Origin: Ulota crispa
Taxonomy: Eukaryota > Streptophyta > Bryopsida > Orthotrichales > Orthotrichaceae
Length of the DNA stretch: 64,000 bases
Assembly: GCA_963920765.1 (NCBI GenBank)
Contig: OY987243.1
Span: 1-64,000, forward strand
Reading direction: 5' to 3'
The notes beneath the pieces are model-generated. The model saw only the letters and a program-made list of their open reading frames with translations. It did no database searches and had not been told where the DNA came from. The translations under genes were made by a program, and so were the position numbers. Below are positions 36,340 to 46,609 of the stretch, piece after piece (the first letter of the stretch is position 1; each line of letters opens with the position of its first letter).

Positions 36340-37487
36340 AGTCAATTCCTATCCACGTGCTATTTAATCCACACTTTGCACTTTGAGATAAGTGACACAA
36401 ATGCATAATATGTCATTGATAGTGGATACAACACTAATATAATGTAAAACTTTTAAACTTGTAGCTTATTTTAACACCTTTTTGTTACTCGGTCATATTT
36501 GCACCTTGCAAGAATGTAGTTGGTTGTAAAATGAATTAGCCTATTGTGCTACCTAGTGTTAATATGGAAGGACCATTCATTCAAAAAAATCATAGTTATT
36601 GTAGCTCTGGCTAATGAATAATAATACCATACAATCCTAAATGGTTTATTTGTGCAACTTCCATTGTTTAGAAATAACTATTGTCACATTTAACATGAGT
36701 ATATCCTCCTCATTTTTTTATAGCTTGTGATTATTCCCAAGTTTAAATACTAAAATTGTTATCATCTATATTTTCCTTGACTCAAAAATCTCAAATGAAA
36801 TGCAAGGTGGATTTTGTATCTTCTATTTGACAATAATGAACTTTGCTCACAACCATCTTTGGTGCAAGTTTCATTAGCAAAGCTTCCTTTATTCTTATCC
36901 TTATAGTGGTGCCTCCTCCCCCCTTTGTGCAATTTATTTTTTTGCAACCATTGCTAAAATTCTCTTTGCACTTCTTACTTTTATTGGTTCTCCATTGTTA
37001 CTTAACAACTTTTCGAAGTTGGAATGCCATGGATAGAAAATATTTTGCCCATGTCCCATCCCGTTCACATCCAATTTTATTATTCAAAAGAGTCACAATG
37101 GCGAGTGTTTGGAAAATTTCCATAAAAACTTGCAAATGTCTTACATGCCATTGCAAAGCATTTTGCAATTTTCAGCTCAATGCAAAGATGTTATAGTTGA
37201 ATGGAAAAATGCTTTGCTCATTTTATGTTCATTCACCAACCAAATATTTGAGGTGAGTGGTTGGATATCATGTAAACATTTGGGAACTTTTACTAGAATG
37301 CCAATGGCTTGTTATTGCGTTTATATTGCAAGGGTGCAAATGCATCTCTTTTACACGGAATGTACATGATTGATGCATTGTTAATAATATTCTAACCATG
37401 GAATTGTTTGCAATCATTTAGTCCTAAAAATAACCTTGTTTTTTGTAACCTTTAGCCTTGTAGGCTTACAGAAGCTAATCATACATC
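36340..37487. other. AT-rich DNA; weak exon-like ORF, no gene called
   Basis: Contains ORFs at 36843-37196 and 37109-37369. Around 37254 a GAGGTGAGTGG sequence looks like a splice donor, but neither frame shows a domain I recognise and the composition matches the non-coding surroundings. Confidence 0.4.
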
Positions 37488-37724
37488 TTAACCCTTAAAA
37501 GACCAAACAATCACAGTATGTAGTATGTACAGTGCCGAGTAACTCGCATTTGCTACCAACAAAAAGTTTTCATTTGGGATCTTGACTAGCTCACTAGAGT
37601 TGCATTGATCTATATTCTAACTTGTTGATCTCAAATGCAATAAAAGTGTGGATGCATTCCAAGTATAAGAAAAATATAATGTATTATATTGTGTACTATG
37701 GCCGGTTGGTCATTTAAGGGTTAA
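37488..37724 (+). mobile_element. TTAA-bordered MITE, family C (copy 3)
   Basis: 237 bp with TTAA at 37488-37491 and 37721-37724. Ends TTAACCCTTAAAAGACCA and TGGTCATTTAAGGGTTAA are a good 16 bp inverted pair. The interior (ATTTGCTACCAACAAAAAG, TTGATCTCAAATGCAATAAA, GTGTGGATGCATTCCAAG) is shared with the other copies. Confidence 0.8.
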
Positions 37725-38907
37725 AATTTGGATCTTCAAAACCTTTTTGAAATCAGAAACTTGGCTTAAAGAACTCAACTCTCTCATAAGAAAAAGCGAT
37801 TTTCACAAAGACTTACATTTGGTTGTGAAAATGCCAACACATTTGAAAGTTGTTATTTTTTTCTTGTCAATCAATAACCTACAACTACATTGGTATGTGT
37901 TTATTAATCAAAGAATTGTAATGTTTATTTCACTTTGAGTAAAAAAATTGCTTTGGTCTTATAAATTCAAAAGAGCCAAATCCAATCCACTATTGTGATG
38001 ATGAACTTAGCCTAAAAAACTCTCTAATTTGGAAAAGGTGACTTAATGCCAATTGGCTTTTAGTCAAGTGAACTAAACAAGAGGTAATTATCAATACAAA
38101 CTCAAAGTGGTGTACCAAAATGTGCACCTCCTCATTTTTTAGATGTATAAACAAAAAGTTGATAGTAAACATCTTAATTCAAAAAATAGAAAGTATTGCT
38201 TCACAATCATAGAAGAATCCTAACTCTTCAATCACACATTGCCACTTATAGTATAAGATTGTATGCAATTAAGACATGGTTGCCAAAGTACAAATTAATC
38301 TAGTCCATGGTTGAAATACATATTATCAAAAACATATTTTTAGCTTCAAGTCAATCTACTTTGTTGAAGGCAATAGCCAAAGCTTAGTGTTGTTGTTGCT
38401 CATTATCAATAATGTACATGACTGCACTAACTAAAAATTCATGGATACATTTGGGTGCAAACAAAACTTTTCTTCAAAACTCATCTAATGGACAATGAAT
38501 TTTTACAATATGCATCATTGACAATTGTTGTCAAGAACAATGTTAGCATGCTCCCCAAAGTTTTCATATCAATTAGTCAAGAATACCTCTAGCTCCATTT
38601 TTGTACATTGTTATCTCAAATGCTCTAAAAAATATGTTGGATAAATCCAGCATATCACATCCAAAATTTTAAACTTTTAGGCAAATGCATGCTCCAAGAC
38701 ACCTTGTATGGAGATGTTACAACTTTGTATCCTCAAAGGAGAATTGAAAACTTATCAAAAGTATGCAATATCCTAAAAATATTTGATATTGCCTTGGATT
38801 TTAAAATGAAATGAATCTCATGCAGTTTAGGCCTCAAAATGATTTAAAGACTAATTGGGGAGAAGACACCAGTTTCAAATGGGTAGGAGGATCATGTCTT
38901 AAATACC
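37725..38907. other. AT-rich DNA, no gene seen
   Basis: Only 60-63-codon ORFs without motifs. Nothing else recognised. Confidence 0.5.
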
Positions 38908-39315
38908 TTAACCCTTTAACAACCGTGGTCAATTTGGGGTGGGCAATCCTTTATATGGCCATTTGGGGGAAATTTTTGAACTATTGAATATAGATGTCTA
39001 CCACAAATCTAATCGTACAGATGGATATCTTGTAGGGTTTAGTGTTATGCATCATGAATTATGCTCACTCTTTAGTTGTTATGGCCATCTTTTTGCATTC
39101 ATTGGTGTATTTTCAGCTGGTACTCTTATAATTTTTTCAACCCTTTGGCCACATGCTACCTTAGATTGGCCTAGTTATTGGTCTAAACTCTTCACTTCCC
39201 AATTTCCATACACGCCCCCTTTGGTTAATCACCAAATTCATTGTCATTTTCTTCCTACACAAGGAAAAAGGGCCAGATTGACCACAACGTGGTCGACCAG
39301 TTGTTAAAGGGTTTT
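38908..39315. mobile_element. TTAA-type element with long inverted ends, 408 bp
   Basis: Left end TTAACCCTTTAACAACCGTG-GTC, right end GACCAGTTGTTAAAGGG followed by TTTT (a decayed TTAA at 39312-39315). Just inside the right end is GACCACAACGTGGTC, a 6 bp palindrome around AAC. An ORF of 122 codons (38939-39307) fills the element and ends inside the right inverted repeat. It has no domain I recognise and no catalytic motif of a transposase, so I treat it as incidental. Confidence 0.65.
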
Positions 39316-40134
39316 GACTTGTATAGGTTTGCACTCATGTTTCTACATACATAAAATTCCTCCCCCTAGTATGCACCTTTCAAGACAAATGAAAATGGTG
39401 GTGTGCACAAAAAATTGCAAGTGACATTCTAGTTTGTAATTAGGTGATTGTAGCAATAGGTGACATATAGCCTTTTGTTCTGGTTCAAAAATTGTAAGTG
39501 CAATATAGTTGATAAGAGGATTGACATGTTATTATATACAATTGAGTAAGGGTGAAGGAATTTGTTACATCCTCCCTTTAACCCACAAAAGAAAGAAGAT
39601 AAAATATCCCATTCTTCAGATGTAAGGCCTTTTAGCTAAGCTTAGTCCAAGTTCAAACTAGCAATCAGACAAAATCTCAAACAACATTGGTTGAATTATA
39701 AGTTTTGTCCTTAGTTTTGTCCATTGGAAGGTTCACATGTAGGATTTTTTAGGTCAACTTGCCATGTCACCAACTAAAATGTCCACGTCAACACACAAGA
39801 TAGAGAAATTTTGGGGCTTGCTTTGAAGGCTATTCCAAACTTATGCGATAGAGGAACACTTTTGGATGGCACATCCAGCGACTAGATGACATGAAAATGG
39901 TCCTAGCAGATGAAACATTGGACGGGGTGCTAGTTTCTTATGTTTTGTTGAGCCGCTAGTCTGAATTGGTCCTTATAGTGTGAAAATTGAGTCCAAGTGG
40001 AGCTTTGGGAGGCCTTGATAATACAAAAGCTCTGCAAATCAATTGATTGTGGCATGTGGCCTCTCCTCTATAAACTAGTTGTATTGTAGCAAAGCACAAA
40101 GCAATGGAAATAACCCTATCTCTCACAACTTACT
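39316..40134. other. No gene; promoter-like stretch near 40060
   Basis: Slightly GC-richer at 39780-40090. The stretch CCTCTCCTCTATAAACTAGTTGTATTG at 40060-40087 looks like a TATA region and could be the remains of an LTR or promoter, but no duplicate of it was seen in the window, so nothing firmer is called. Confidence 0.35.
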
Positions 40135-41254
40135 TTAAGCTCTAAAAGCCCATTGTCTCCACAAAGGACAAAATGAATTTTGGGCAAGCTTTTTCTGCTG
40201 GAGATTTTTATCAAATTGTTTGAATTTTATTTTTGAATTAGAGGTTTGCAAGGGCTACGCATGAGTACAATTTTTATTGAAATTGGATTCACATATCAAA
40301 AAATGTGGGTGGTTTATATGCTTTTTTTTTGTTTAATGGGCAAGCCAAGCATACCAAATTTTGTTGACTTCTCTTGAGGGCCACTAATGAAGGTATGACC
40401 CTTCATTGGAACATACCAAAACCAATAGTGAATAAGATGAATTCATTTTTTTTATTTGATAGATACATTAACTCTTGATTTACAATAATTATATGGGATT
40501 TTGTTTTTTGTTTTTTCAAATTTTTGTGGTTGTTAGTAGAGTTAAACTCTTTCAACTACCCTTTGGATTTTTATATTTTCAAATTATCCCTCAAAAATTT
40601 GGTTTGCAAAAAACCCTAATGGATATTTCAAGCACATGCTTGCAATGCAAGGCCATGTAGGGTGTGTTTCATGTCTTTGATGACCTTGAAAATTGGTAGA
40701 GATATGCCCAACATGATTTAGAGCATGTTGGTCAACTCTCTACAACACCCATCACTAGTAGAAAATTGTGTTGAAACCCACTAAATTATGTCCAATTGTT
40801 TTTGTTGAGTTCCTTATTTCCAAAGCAGATTTTTGAGTTGGAATTAATTTTTGCGTTGAAATTTTGCAAAATTTTGCGTTGTTTTGCTAAATTTTGCATT
40901 GAAAACAAGGAACTTAAGAAAAACAACTAGACATAATTTAGTGGGTTTTAACGTAGTTTTCTACTAGTGCATGTTGCAAAAGATGTCCACCACATGTGGT
41001 CAAAGGGACCTAAAATTTTTGGGCAAAGGTCAAAAAACTTTTTACATCAACTTCAAATGCTCACACCCTCTCAATCTTGTAATGTCAAACCTCATGAAAA
41101 TTTCAATATAGCTTCTTGCATAAGTCCTATGCAAGATCCTACAAAACTAAGACTTGGAAAAATCTGAAAAAAAATCTTTTTAGGATCAAAACATCAAAAA
41201 TGACAAATTTTTGTGTTTTTTCAGAAAAATTGAGCTTGGGCCTTTAGGGGTTAA
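40135..41254 (-). mobile_element. TTAA-bordered element, family B, carrying a nested CACTA MITE
   Basis: TTAA at 40135-40138 and 41251-41254. Right end TTGGGCCTTTAGGGGTTAA; left end decayed (TTAAGCTCTAAAAGCCCATTGTC). The interior is the reverse complement of 14175-15058 (CATGCTTGCAATGCAAGGCC, 40635; GAGCATGTTGGTC, 40722). The 1,120 bp length exceeds its sister because of the 217 bp insertion plus 3 bp duplication at 40753-40972; without these it is about 900 bp. Confidence 0.78.
40753..40969. mobile_element. CACTA-type (En/Spm) MITE, 217 bp
   Basis: It begins CACTAGTAGAAAA and ends TTTTCTACTAGTG, the hallmark CACTA terminus. The inverted arms continue about 70 bp inward (AAACCCACTAAATTATGTCC / GACATAATTTAGTGGGTTTT). 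It is flanked by the 3 bp direct repeat CAT (40750-40752 and 40970-40972), as expected for this superfamily. The sister family B element near 14445-14460 carries the same sequence without the insert and with a single CAT. Non-autonomous. Confidence 0.92.
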
Positions 41255-41346
41255 GGCATCCATTTCATTTTGACACATATTCACCCTCAAAAACCAATAA
41301 TTATACTTCAAATTTTGAGGCGGTCACTCTTGAGATACTTTTAGTG

Positions 41347-41578
41347 AATTTTGTGTTTAGGTTGCCCCACAGTAATTTCTTGACATTTTTCACAGTATAA
41401 TTACTATTTGTAAACAACCTATCAAAAAGTATTAGGCTACAAAAAGACAAACTAGCAGCTTCCAAGGCATAAATCATGTGAAGCCCAAGTATTTAGAGAA
41501 TTACATGCAATTGCAAGTGGCCAAGTGATGAGTCGTGAGGTAACTTTACCAAGGTAAAGCAACCTAAATGTAATATTC
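41347..41578. mobile_element. MITE, family F (copy 1)
   Basis: Starts AATTTTGTGTTTAGGTTGCC and ends GCAACCTAAATGTAATATT. Interior TTTCTTGACATTTTTCACAG and GTGGCCAAGTGATGAGTCGTGAG are shared with copies at 52193 and 54559. About 232 bp, non-coding. Confidence 0.68.
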
Positions 41579-42148
41579 AATGTACTTATTAAAGGAAATT
41601 AGCCTCCCCCAAAGATTGGGCAGCTAAAAATAAATCACAACCAGGCCAGAGCCGGCTACATCACAATTTGTGGTTTATGTAAATTTGCTAAAAGAGACTG
41701 AAAAATTGCACTAACCATTTGTGCAACAACCTCAAGCCAGAGTCCGTTGCAAAAAACTGAAGGTGAAAATGAAAACTAGATAGCACATTCCATGGGATTC
41801 CAAAGCACATTTGCAATTATGAGAAAAGGAGTGTCCGCCTGCCTGGTGTGTTATTACCAATGATCCCAAATGTGGTTTTCACTTGTTGCACAAATGGCTA
41901 AAAACACTGCTAAAAAGCTAAAATTTTCAAATTTAACACTAGAAAGCTCACACTTTTTTTTAGCTGCATGAAAATTTTGTTAGCAATCATGCTAAATTTA
42001 GCCAATTTAGAAAATACTAGTTATTACTTGCAATGCTATGCATATATATATATATTTTTGGTGATACACACATATCCCAAACAAGCCTTCCCATTCAAAG
42101 CCAGTCTATCCCTATGAACTTGGGAGAACTGACTTTTAGTTACAAGCT

Positions 42149-42184
<36 letters not shown>

Positions 42185-43153
42185 CAGAATTGCCTAAATA
42201 AAATGAAAGTTGGTAAATTTGCTTTATACTAGAAAAATCTGGTTTCAAGAAATTAGTCAAGTTTCAATTTTATCTTCAAGAAATTTAGCCAAATTTGCAC
42301 TTGCACTTGTAGTTGAGGAATAGGGACAAGTAAAATATGAAATTGTGGGAAATCAATACATGAACTTCTCCATGATAAGAATTCTTTTTACCTTTTAAAA
42401 ATAATCAAATGTTTTTTGAACATGTGAAAAGGATATCCTCACTTCCCAAATGCCAAAATGAGGGTAGATTTTATCAAAAGCTTGCCAAATCCAAAGTTTT
42501 CCTCATTATCATACATGGTTACATGATGCTAAAATTTAAAAAAAATTAAAAGACAAGAAACATGGGCAAAGTAGCCAAGTGGATGAGTGAATGAGAAGGT
42601 GAGTGAGTGGGTGAGTAAGTGAGAGGGTGAGTGTAAGAGTGGATGAATGGGTGATGGTTGATGGGACAAGAGGTGCACTTGGTACACCAATCCTTGAAGG
42701 AGACATGATGCTCAAGGGTAAACCCTAACAATGGAAGCCCAAGTCTTGACTTCCAACTCATGTACTTAACTAGATTCCAAAAAATGTGTGGATTTCCAAT
42801 TTATAATCCAAACATTTCTTGAAGAGTGAATATTTGGTTCCAAGATGGTGGGACTTAACGTAGTTCAAATCTAGCCAAAGATATTTAAGCAACATAATTC
42901 AATAATAAATCCTTCTAAAGTACAAAGAAGTTTGCATTGATTAGAGCTTGGGGATAACTAAATTGTTAGGTTGTTGTTGTAATGTTATCTTGATCATTGT
43001 CTAAATTTGCTATGTCATGTGCATGGTAAGCAAAAGGTGAACCTTGTCAAAACCTTTGTAAGAAGTGAGAAATTTGATGTAATACACAAAAAATTTGGAT
43101 TTCAACCAATCTAATTTTTCAAACTTAGGAAACCAACCAAGTGATAATAAGAG
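41579..43153. other. AT-rich DNA with simple repeats, no gene seen
   Basis: Contains an AT run at 42043-42056, a poly-T run of about 34 at 42151-42184, and at 42580-42655 a GTGAGTGGGTGA-type short tandem repeat. No gene is supported; the 71-codon minus-strand ORF at 42546 reads through the tandem repeat. Confidence 0.55.
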
Positions 43154-43274
43154 TGGTTGGGAGAGTACATAGATGAGAGGGTTGAGTGACCCTCTCGTCT
43201 CTCCCATTTGTATCTTATATATTTGAGTATACCATGTGTGTTTTTGCTCTTCTATCTTTCCTATGTTTTCAATA
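43154..43274 (+). repeat. 5' LTR of the Copia element
   Basis: 121 bp from TGGTTGGGAGAGTAC to GTTTTCAATA. It differs from the 3' LTR at 10 positions, all transitions. An 8 bp perfect stem (GAGAGGGT / ACCCTCTC, 43175-43182 and 43189-43196) with a 6-base loop sits in its first half. It starts with TG but does not end in the usual CA. Confidence 0.88.
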
Positions 43275-43288
43275 GGTTATGGGTCCAC
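43275..43288 (+). promoter_or_regulatory. Primer-binding site, internal initiator tRNA-Met type
   Basis: GGTTATGGGTCCAC starts exactly where the LTR ends. It is complementary, with one mismatch (T for C), to the anticodon stem-loop segment GTGGGCCCATAACC of plant initiator tRNA-Met. It does not resemble the usual plant Copia site TGGTATCAGAGC, which pairs with that tRNA's 3' end. Priming from a cleaved half-tRNA is known for Drosophila copia and yeast Ty5. Confidence 0.75.
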
Positions 43289-44186
43289 TTCTAGGAGTGT
43301 GGAGGTACATTGTGGTGAGTGGAGATCACATTTGAGGTAGATTAGTCCTTGGAATAGAACTTGTGCTCTTGGAGGACTTCTTTAGCTACTCTTGAGTGTT
43401 AGGGATGTTTTTGTAGTGAGATTGCTTCTCATTTGAGCTACTCCAGCACTTGTCTTGTCTTACGGAGCATTTGGAGGACTATTTATGCTTGTTTCTTGAT
43501 TTGGGGTGCATATGTTGTGGGAGAGGACCTTTGAGGAGCTTCACCTCTCTTTGCATGCCTCTTGGAGTCTTTGGAGATTTTATTTTGCCTCTTGAAGAGT
43601 GGCTGATCATCATTTAGCTTGGTGGAACACTAAATTCAAGTTTGTGGAGGTGTGGACCTTGTTGGAGCTTGTTGGAGGATCTGATCTATCATATTAGAGG
43701 AGTTGATCCACTTTAGAGCTTATTTGGAGGTCCATTTGGTGCTGCACAAGCTTTTGGAAAATTGGAGTTGCTTAAGATGGAGTTGCACCACCAAAATGCT
43801 TGTTTGAAGCACAAGGAGGTGATTTGTGAGTTTGTACTTGCTTTAATTGGTTTCTACCCTTGCTTGAGGTTGTTTGTTCGAGTGGATGCATAGTATTTGC
43901 TCAAAAGGGGCTGAAATTGCAAGGAATGAGTATGATGGTGAGGTTTGAGTGATAACCTAACATTTTGGGTAGATCTTGTGCTCCTTTGAGGGTTGGGTTG
44001 TATATTTCAGCCCCTTGTGTGTGGAGAGAGCTAGGGTTTGCTTAGGAGGTGGTTGAGTTGATTATTTTAGCCCCTTTGTGTGCATAGAGAGCTAGAGATT
44101 TGCTTGAGAGGTGGTTGAATTGCATACTTCAACCCCTTGCTATCTTCTTGTGATATTGAGAGCGCCTTGAGTTGCATACTCTAGCC
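43289..44186 (+). other. Copia leader with short tandem duplication
   Basis: About 900 bp of non-coding leader. Two copies of a 61 bp unit begin at about 44008 and 44068 (CAGCCCCTTGTGTGTGGAGA / TAGCCCCTTTGTGTGCATAG), with the start of a third near 44130. No long ORF. Confidence 0.7.
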
Positions 44187-45134
44187 ATAGCCACCTATGA
44201 GGGTGACACACCCCGTGTTGTGGACAAATTCAGTGAAAATAACTTCTCCTTGTTCAAGTTCAAGATGGAGATGATCCTTGATGAGAAGGATCTTTAAGAC
44301 ATTGTTGAGGGTACTGAGACGGCCCTTTTAAGTGAGAGTGACCCCAAGGTCATCTCGGCCTTCAAGAAGCGTGAGAGAACGACGTTTCGCATCTTGTGCA
44401 CTCACATGGTCGATGCACAAATCCAACACGTCAAGTCTTGCAAAGGAGCTGCCGAAGCATGGAAGACTCTAAGGGGCATCCATGAGACCAAAGGCTTAGC
44501 CAATGTGTTATTTTTGAGGCGCAAATTCTTCACTATGAAGATGCAAGGGACGGATGACCTCTTGTAATACATCAACAACATGAAGACTCTTGCGGACCAA
44601 CTTGAAGCCCTTGATGTGCCCGTGACGCAAGGAGACATTGTCATGACCATTTTGGAGAACTTGCCGCCTTCTTATGAGAACCTGATTGTGGCCATGGAGA
44701 CCAAGGACATCAAAGAGTTCACCCTCATCCACGTGTTGTCGCAGTTGATGCATGAGGTGACAAGGAAGAAAGAGCATCACATCGTGGCCACCAAAAATGC
44801 GGCGTTGGTTGCTCGTCACAAAAGTGGTGGAGATTCAACCAAGGTTCAAGGTGAGCCCCTTTTATGTTTCCATTGTGGCATACCAGACCACTTTGCTCGT
44901 AATTACTACAAACGCAAGAGTGGCAAGGGTGAGAAGGCCAACAAAGCCAAAACAAATGAGAGCGGTGAAGACCATGCATTCATGGCCTCTCATGATGGTC
45001 CATTGAGTTTTGGAGGTGATTGGATCATGGATTCGGGAGCTACCACCTACATGTTACTCCATAGCGCTCATTTTGACACCTTTGAGGCCATTTCAGCTAG
45101 GAAGGTGTTCATGGCTGATGAATTGGTACTCTAA
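44187..45134 (+). pseudogene. Copia gag and protease segment, broken
   Basis: The frame opens at an ATA (44187-44189) before GCC ACC, where an ATG has probably been lost by G-to-A change (inference). It encodes a UBN2-type gag with NFSLFKFKMEMIL, AEAWKTLRGIHET and LPPSYENLIVAME. In-frame TAA stops fall at 44295 and 44565. The zinc knuckle near 44868-44910 reads CFHCGIPDHFARNY: the last Cys of CX2CX4HX4C has become Tyr. The aspartic protease core WIMDSGATTYM, with its DSG intact, lies near 45022-45054. The frame stops at 45132. The longest open piece is 184 codons (44580-45134). Confidence 0.9.
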
Positions 45135-46269
45135 GCCCTTGAGAGGGGTTCCATTTTGGTGGACACCCTTGTTGAGGGATGGACCAAGCGCATTCGGTTC
45201 AAAAATGTGTTGTATGTGCCCAAGTTATAAAACAACTTCTTTTTGGTGAGCAAAATAGTGGAGGGAGGGTTGAATATGCAATTTAGTGGCCTTGGATGCA
45301 TTGTAAAGTCTCCCAATAGAGACACCCAAGCCATGGCATCACGTGAGGGCAACTTGTACATTTTGCGGTGCAAGTTGTGTATGGAAGAGATAGTGCCCAA
45401 ATTGCCACTTCTACCAAGGATGGGCTGATTTTGTGGCATTGACGCATGGAGCACTTGATTGTGCAAAGCTTGAGGGTTCTTCCAAGCTTGGTGAGTGGCT
45501 TTGACCTTTTCAAATCTCATGGTGATGGTTTATCCCATGCTTGTGAAAATTGCATTGAGGGCAAGCAACAACGGCACTCCTCTCCAAAAGATGGTGTCAT
45601 ACGTGCCACCAAGGTGTTGGGCATAGTGCATTTGGATGTGTGTGGCCCAATGAAGACCACATCATTAAGTGGGGCAAAGTACTTCTTAACCTTCATTGAC
45701 GATTTTTTGAGAAAGGTGTGGAGGTATCTTTCCAAAGCCAAGAGCGAGTGTTTTGAGCAGTTCAAGGAATTCAAGGCCTTGGTGGAGAAAGAGGCGGAAC
45801 GCTCTATGAAGGTGTTGCGGTCCGACAACGACGAGGAGTAAATTTCCAACTAATTTGAGGCCTACTTGAAGGCCCAATGTATTGTGTACCAAACCTCAAT
45901 TTCACATACACCGCAGCAAAATGGAGTGGCCAAGAGGGCCAATCACACCATTGTAGAGATGGCTAGGAGCATGATCTATAGCTAAAAGCTTGGGTTGGAG
46001 TATTGGGTCAAGGCAGTGAGCAACGCAGTGTACATTTGCAATCAATGCCCCTTTAGTGCGGTGGATGGCAAGACTCTACAAGAGGCGTGGAGTAGGAGGA
46101 GGCATTTGGTGGCACACATCAGGGTGTTTGGGTGTAATGCATATGCTAAGATCCCTAATGCATCAAAGACCAAGCTTGATGCAAATGCCGTGAGGTGTTT
46201 GTTTTTGAGATATTATGAGGGCTCTAAGGCATATAGGCTGATTTGTTTAGAGTCCAAAAAGATCATTTG
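45135..46269 (+). pseudogene. Copia integrase segment, catalytic residues lost
   Basis: It starts with the rest of the protease/GAG-pre-integrase region (VLYVPKL, stop at 45228), then shifts frame near 45400-45420 and meets a TGA at 45440 within the HHCC zinc domain. The open piece 45446-45841 holds CENCIEGKQQRHS (the CXXC pair), VHLDVCGPMKTT with the first catalytic Asp and a degraded second site, SDNDEE. After stops at 45839 and 45857, HTPQQNGVAKRANHTIVEMA shows Lys where the third catalytic Glu belongs. A further open stretch (45995-46270) carries the C-terminal part. This integrase could not work. Confidence 0.9.
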
Positions 46270-46609
46270 ATGTTGTGATGTGGCCTTCTGTGAGCATAGA
46301 GAGTTGCAAGGAGAATTGGAGTTGGGTCCAAGTAGAAGTAGTGGTGACTTTGTTGTGGACACACCTCCAACGCTCTCGGATGATGACGATGATGATGGAG
46401 ACAATGAGGACCATCCTCTTGAAGATGGAGATGGTGACCTTATGAAGGATGCAAGTGCAAGCCAAAGTGATGAGGGCTCCAAGCCCAAGAAGGTCACAAA
46501 AAAGAAAAAAGCACAAGGCATTGCTCCAAGAACTAAAGTAGGAGGTACTCAACATGTGGGAGGCGTGCGGCGGTCCACAAGGGTAAGCAAGCCTTTGGGG
46601 GAGTGGTAG
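46270..46609 (+). pseudogene. Copia integrase-RT linker region
   Basis: An open frame (ATG 46280 to TAG 46607) encodes an acidic, low-complexity linker with a DDDDDDGDNED run, a KKVTKKKK basic patch and the Copia-typical VRRSTRVSKP motif that precedes the reverse transcriptase. The closing stop lies right after this motif in a place usually read through, so it is a break and not a natural end. Confidence 0.8.

Noticed and set aside
36843-37369. Two ORFs (117 and 86 codons) with a donor-like site near 37254
   Set aside because: Leu/Phe-rich AT-driven sequence with no recognised family and no matching acceptor or second exon; left as unproven.
39600-40134. Solo LTR or TRIM with a TATA region near 40068
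   Set aside because: No second copy, no clear TG/CA ends and no target duplication found.
42580-42655. CRISPR-like or regulatory repeat
   Set aside because: A short degenerate GTGAGTGG tandem repeat; no spacers, and the genome is a plant nuclear one.
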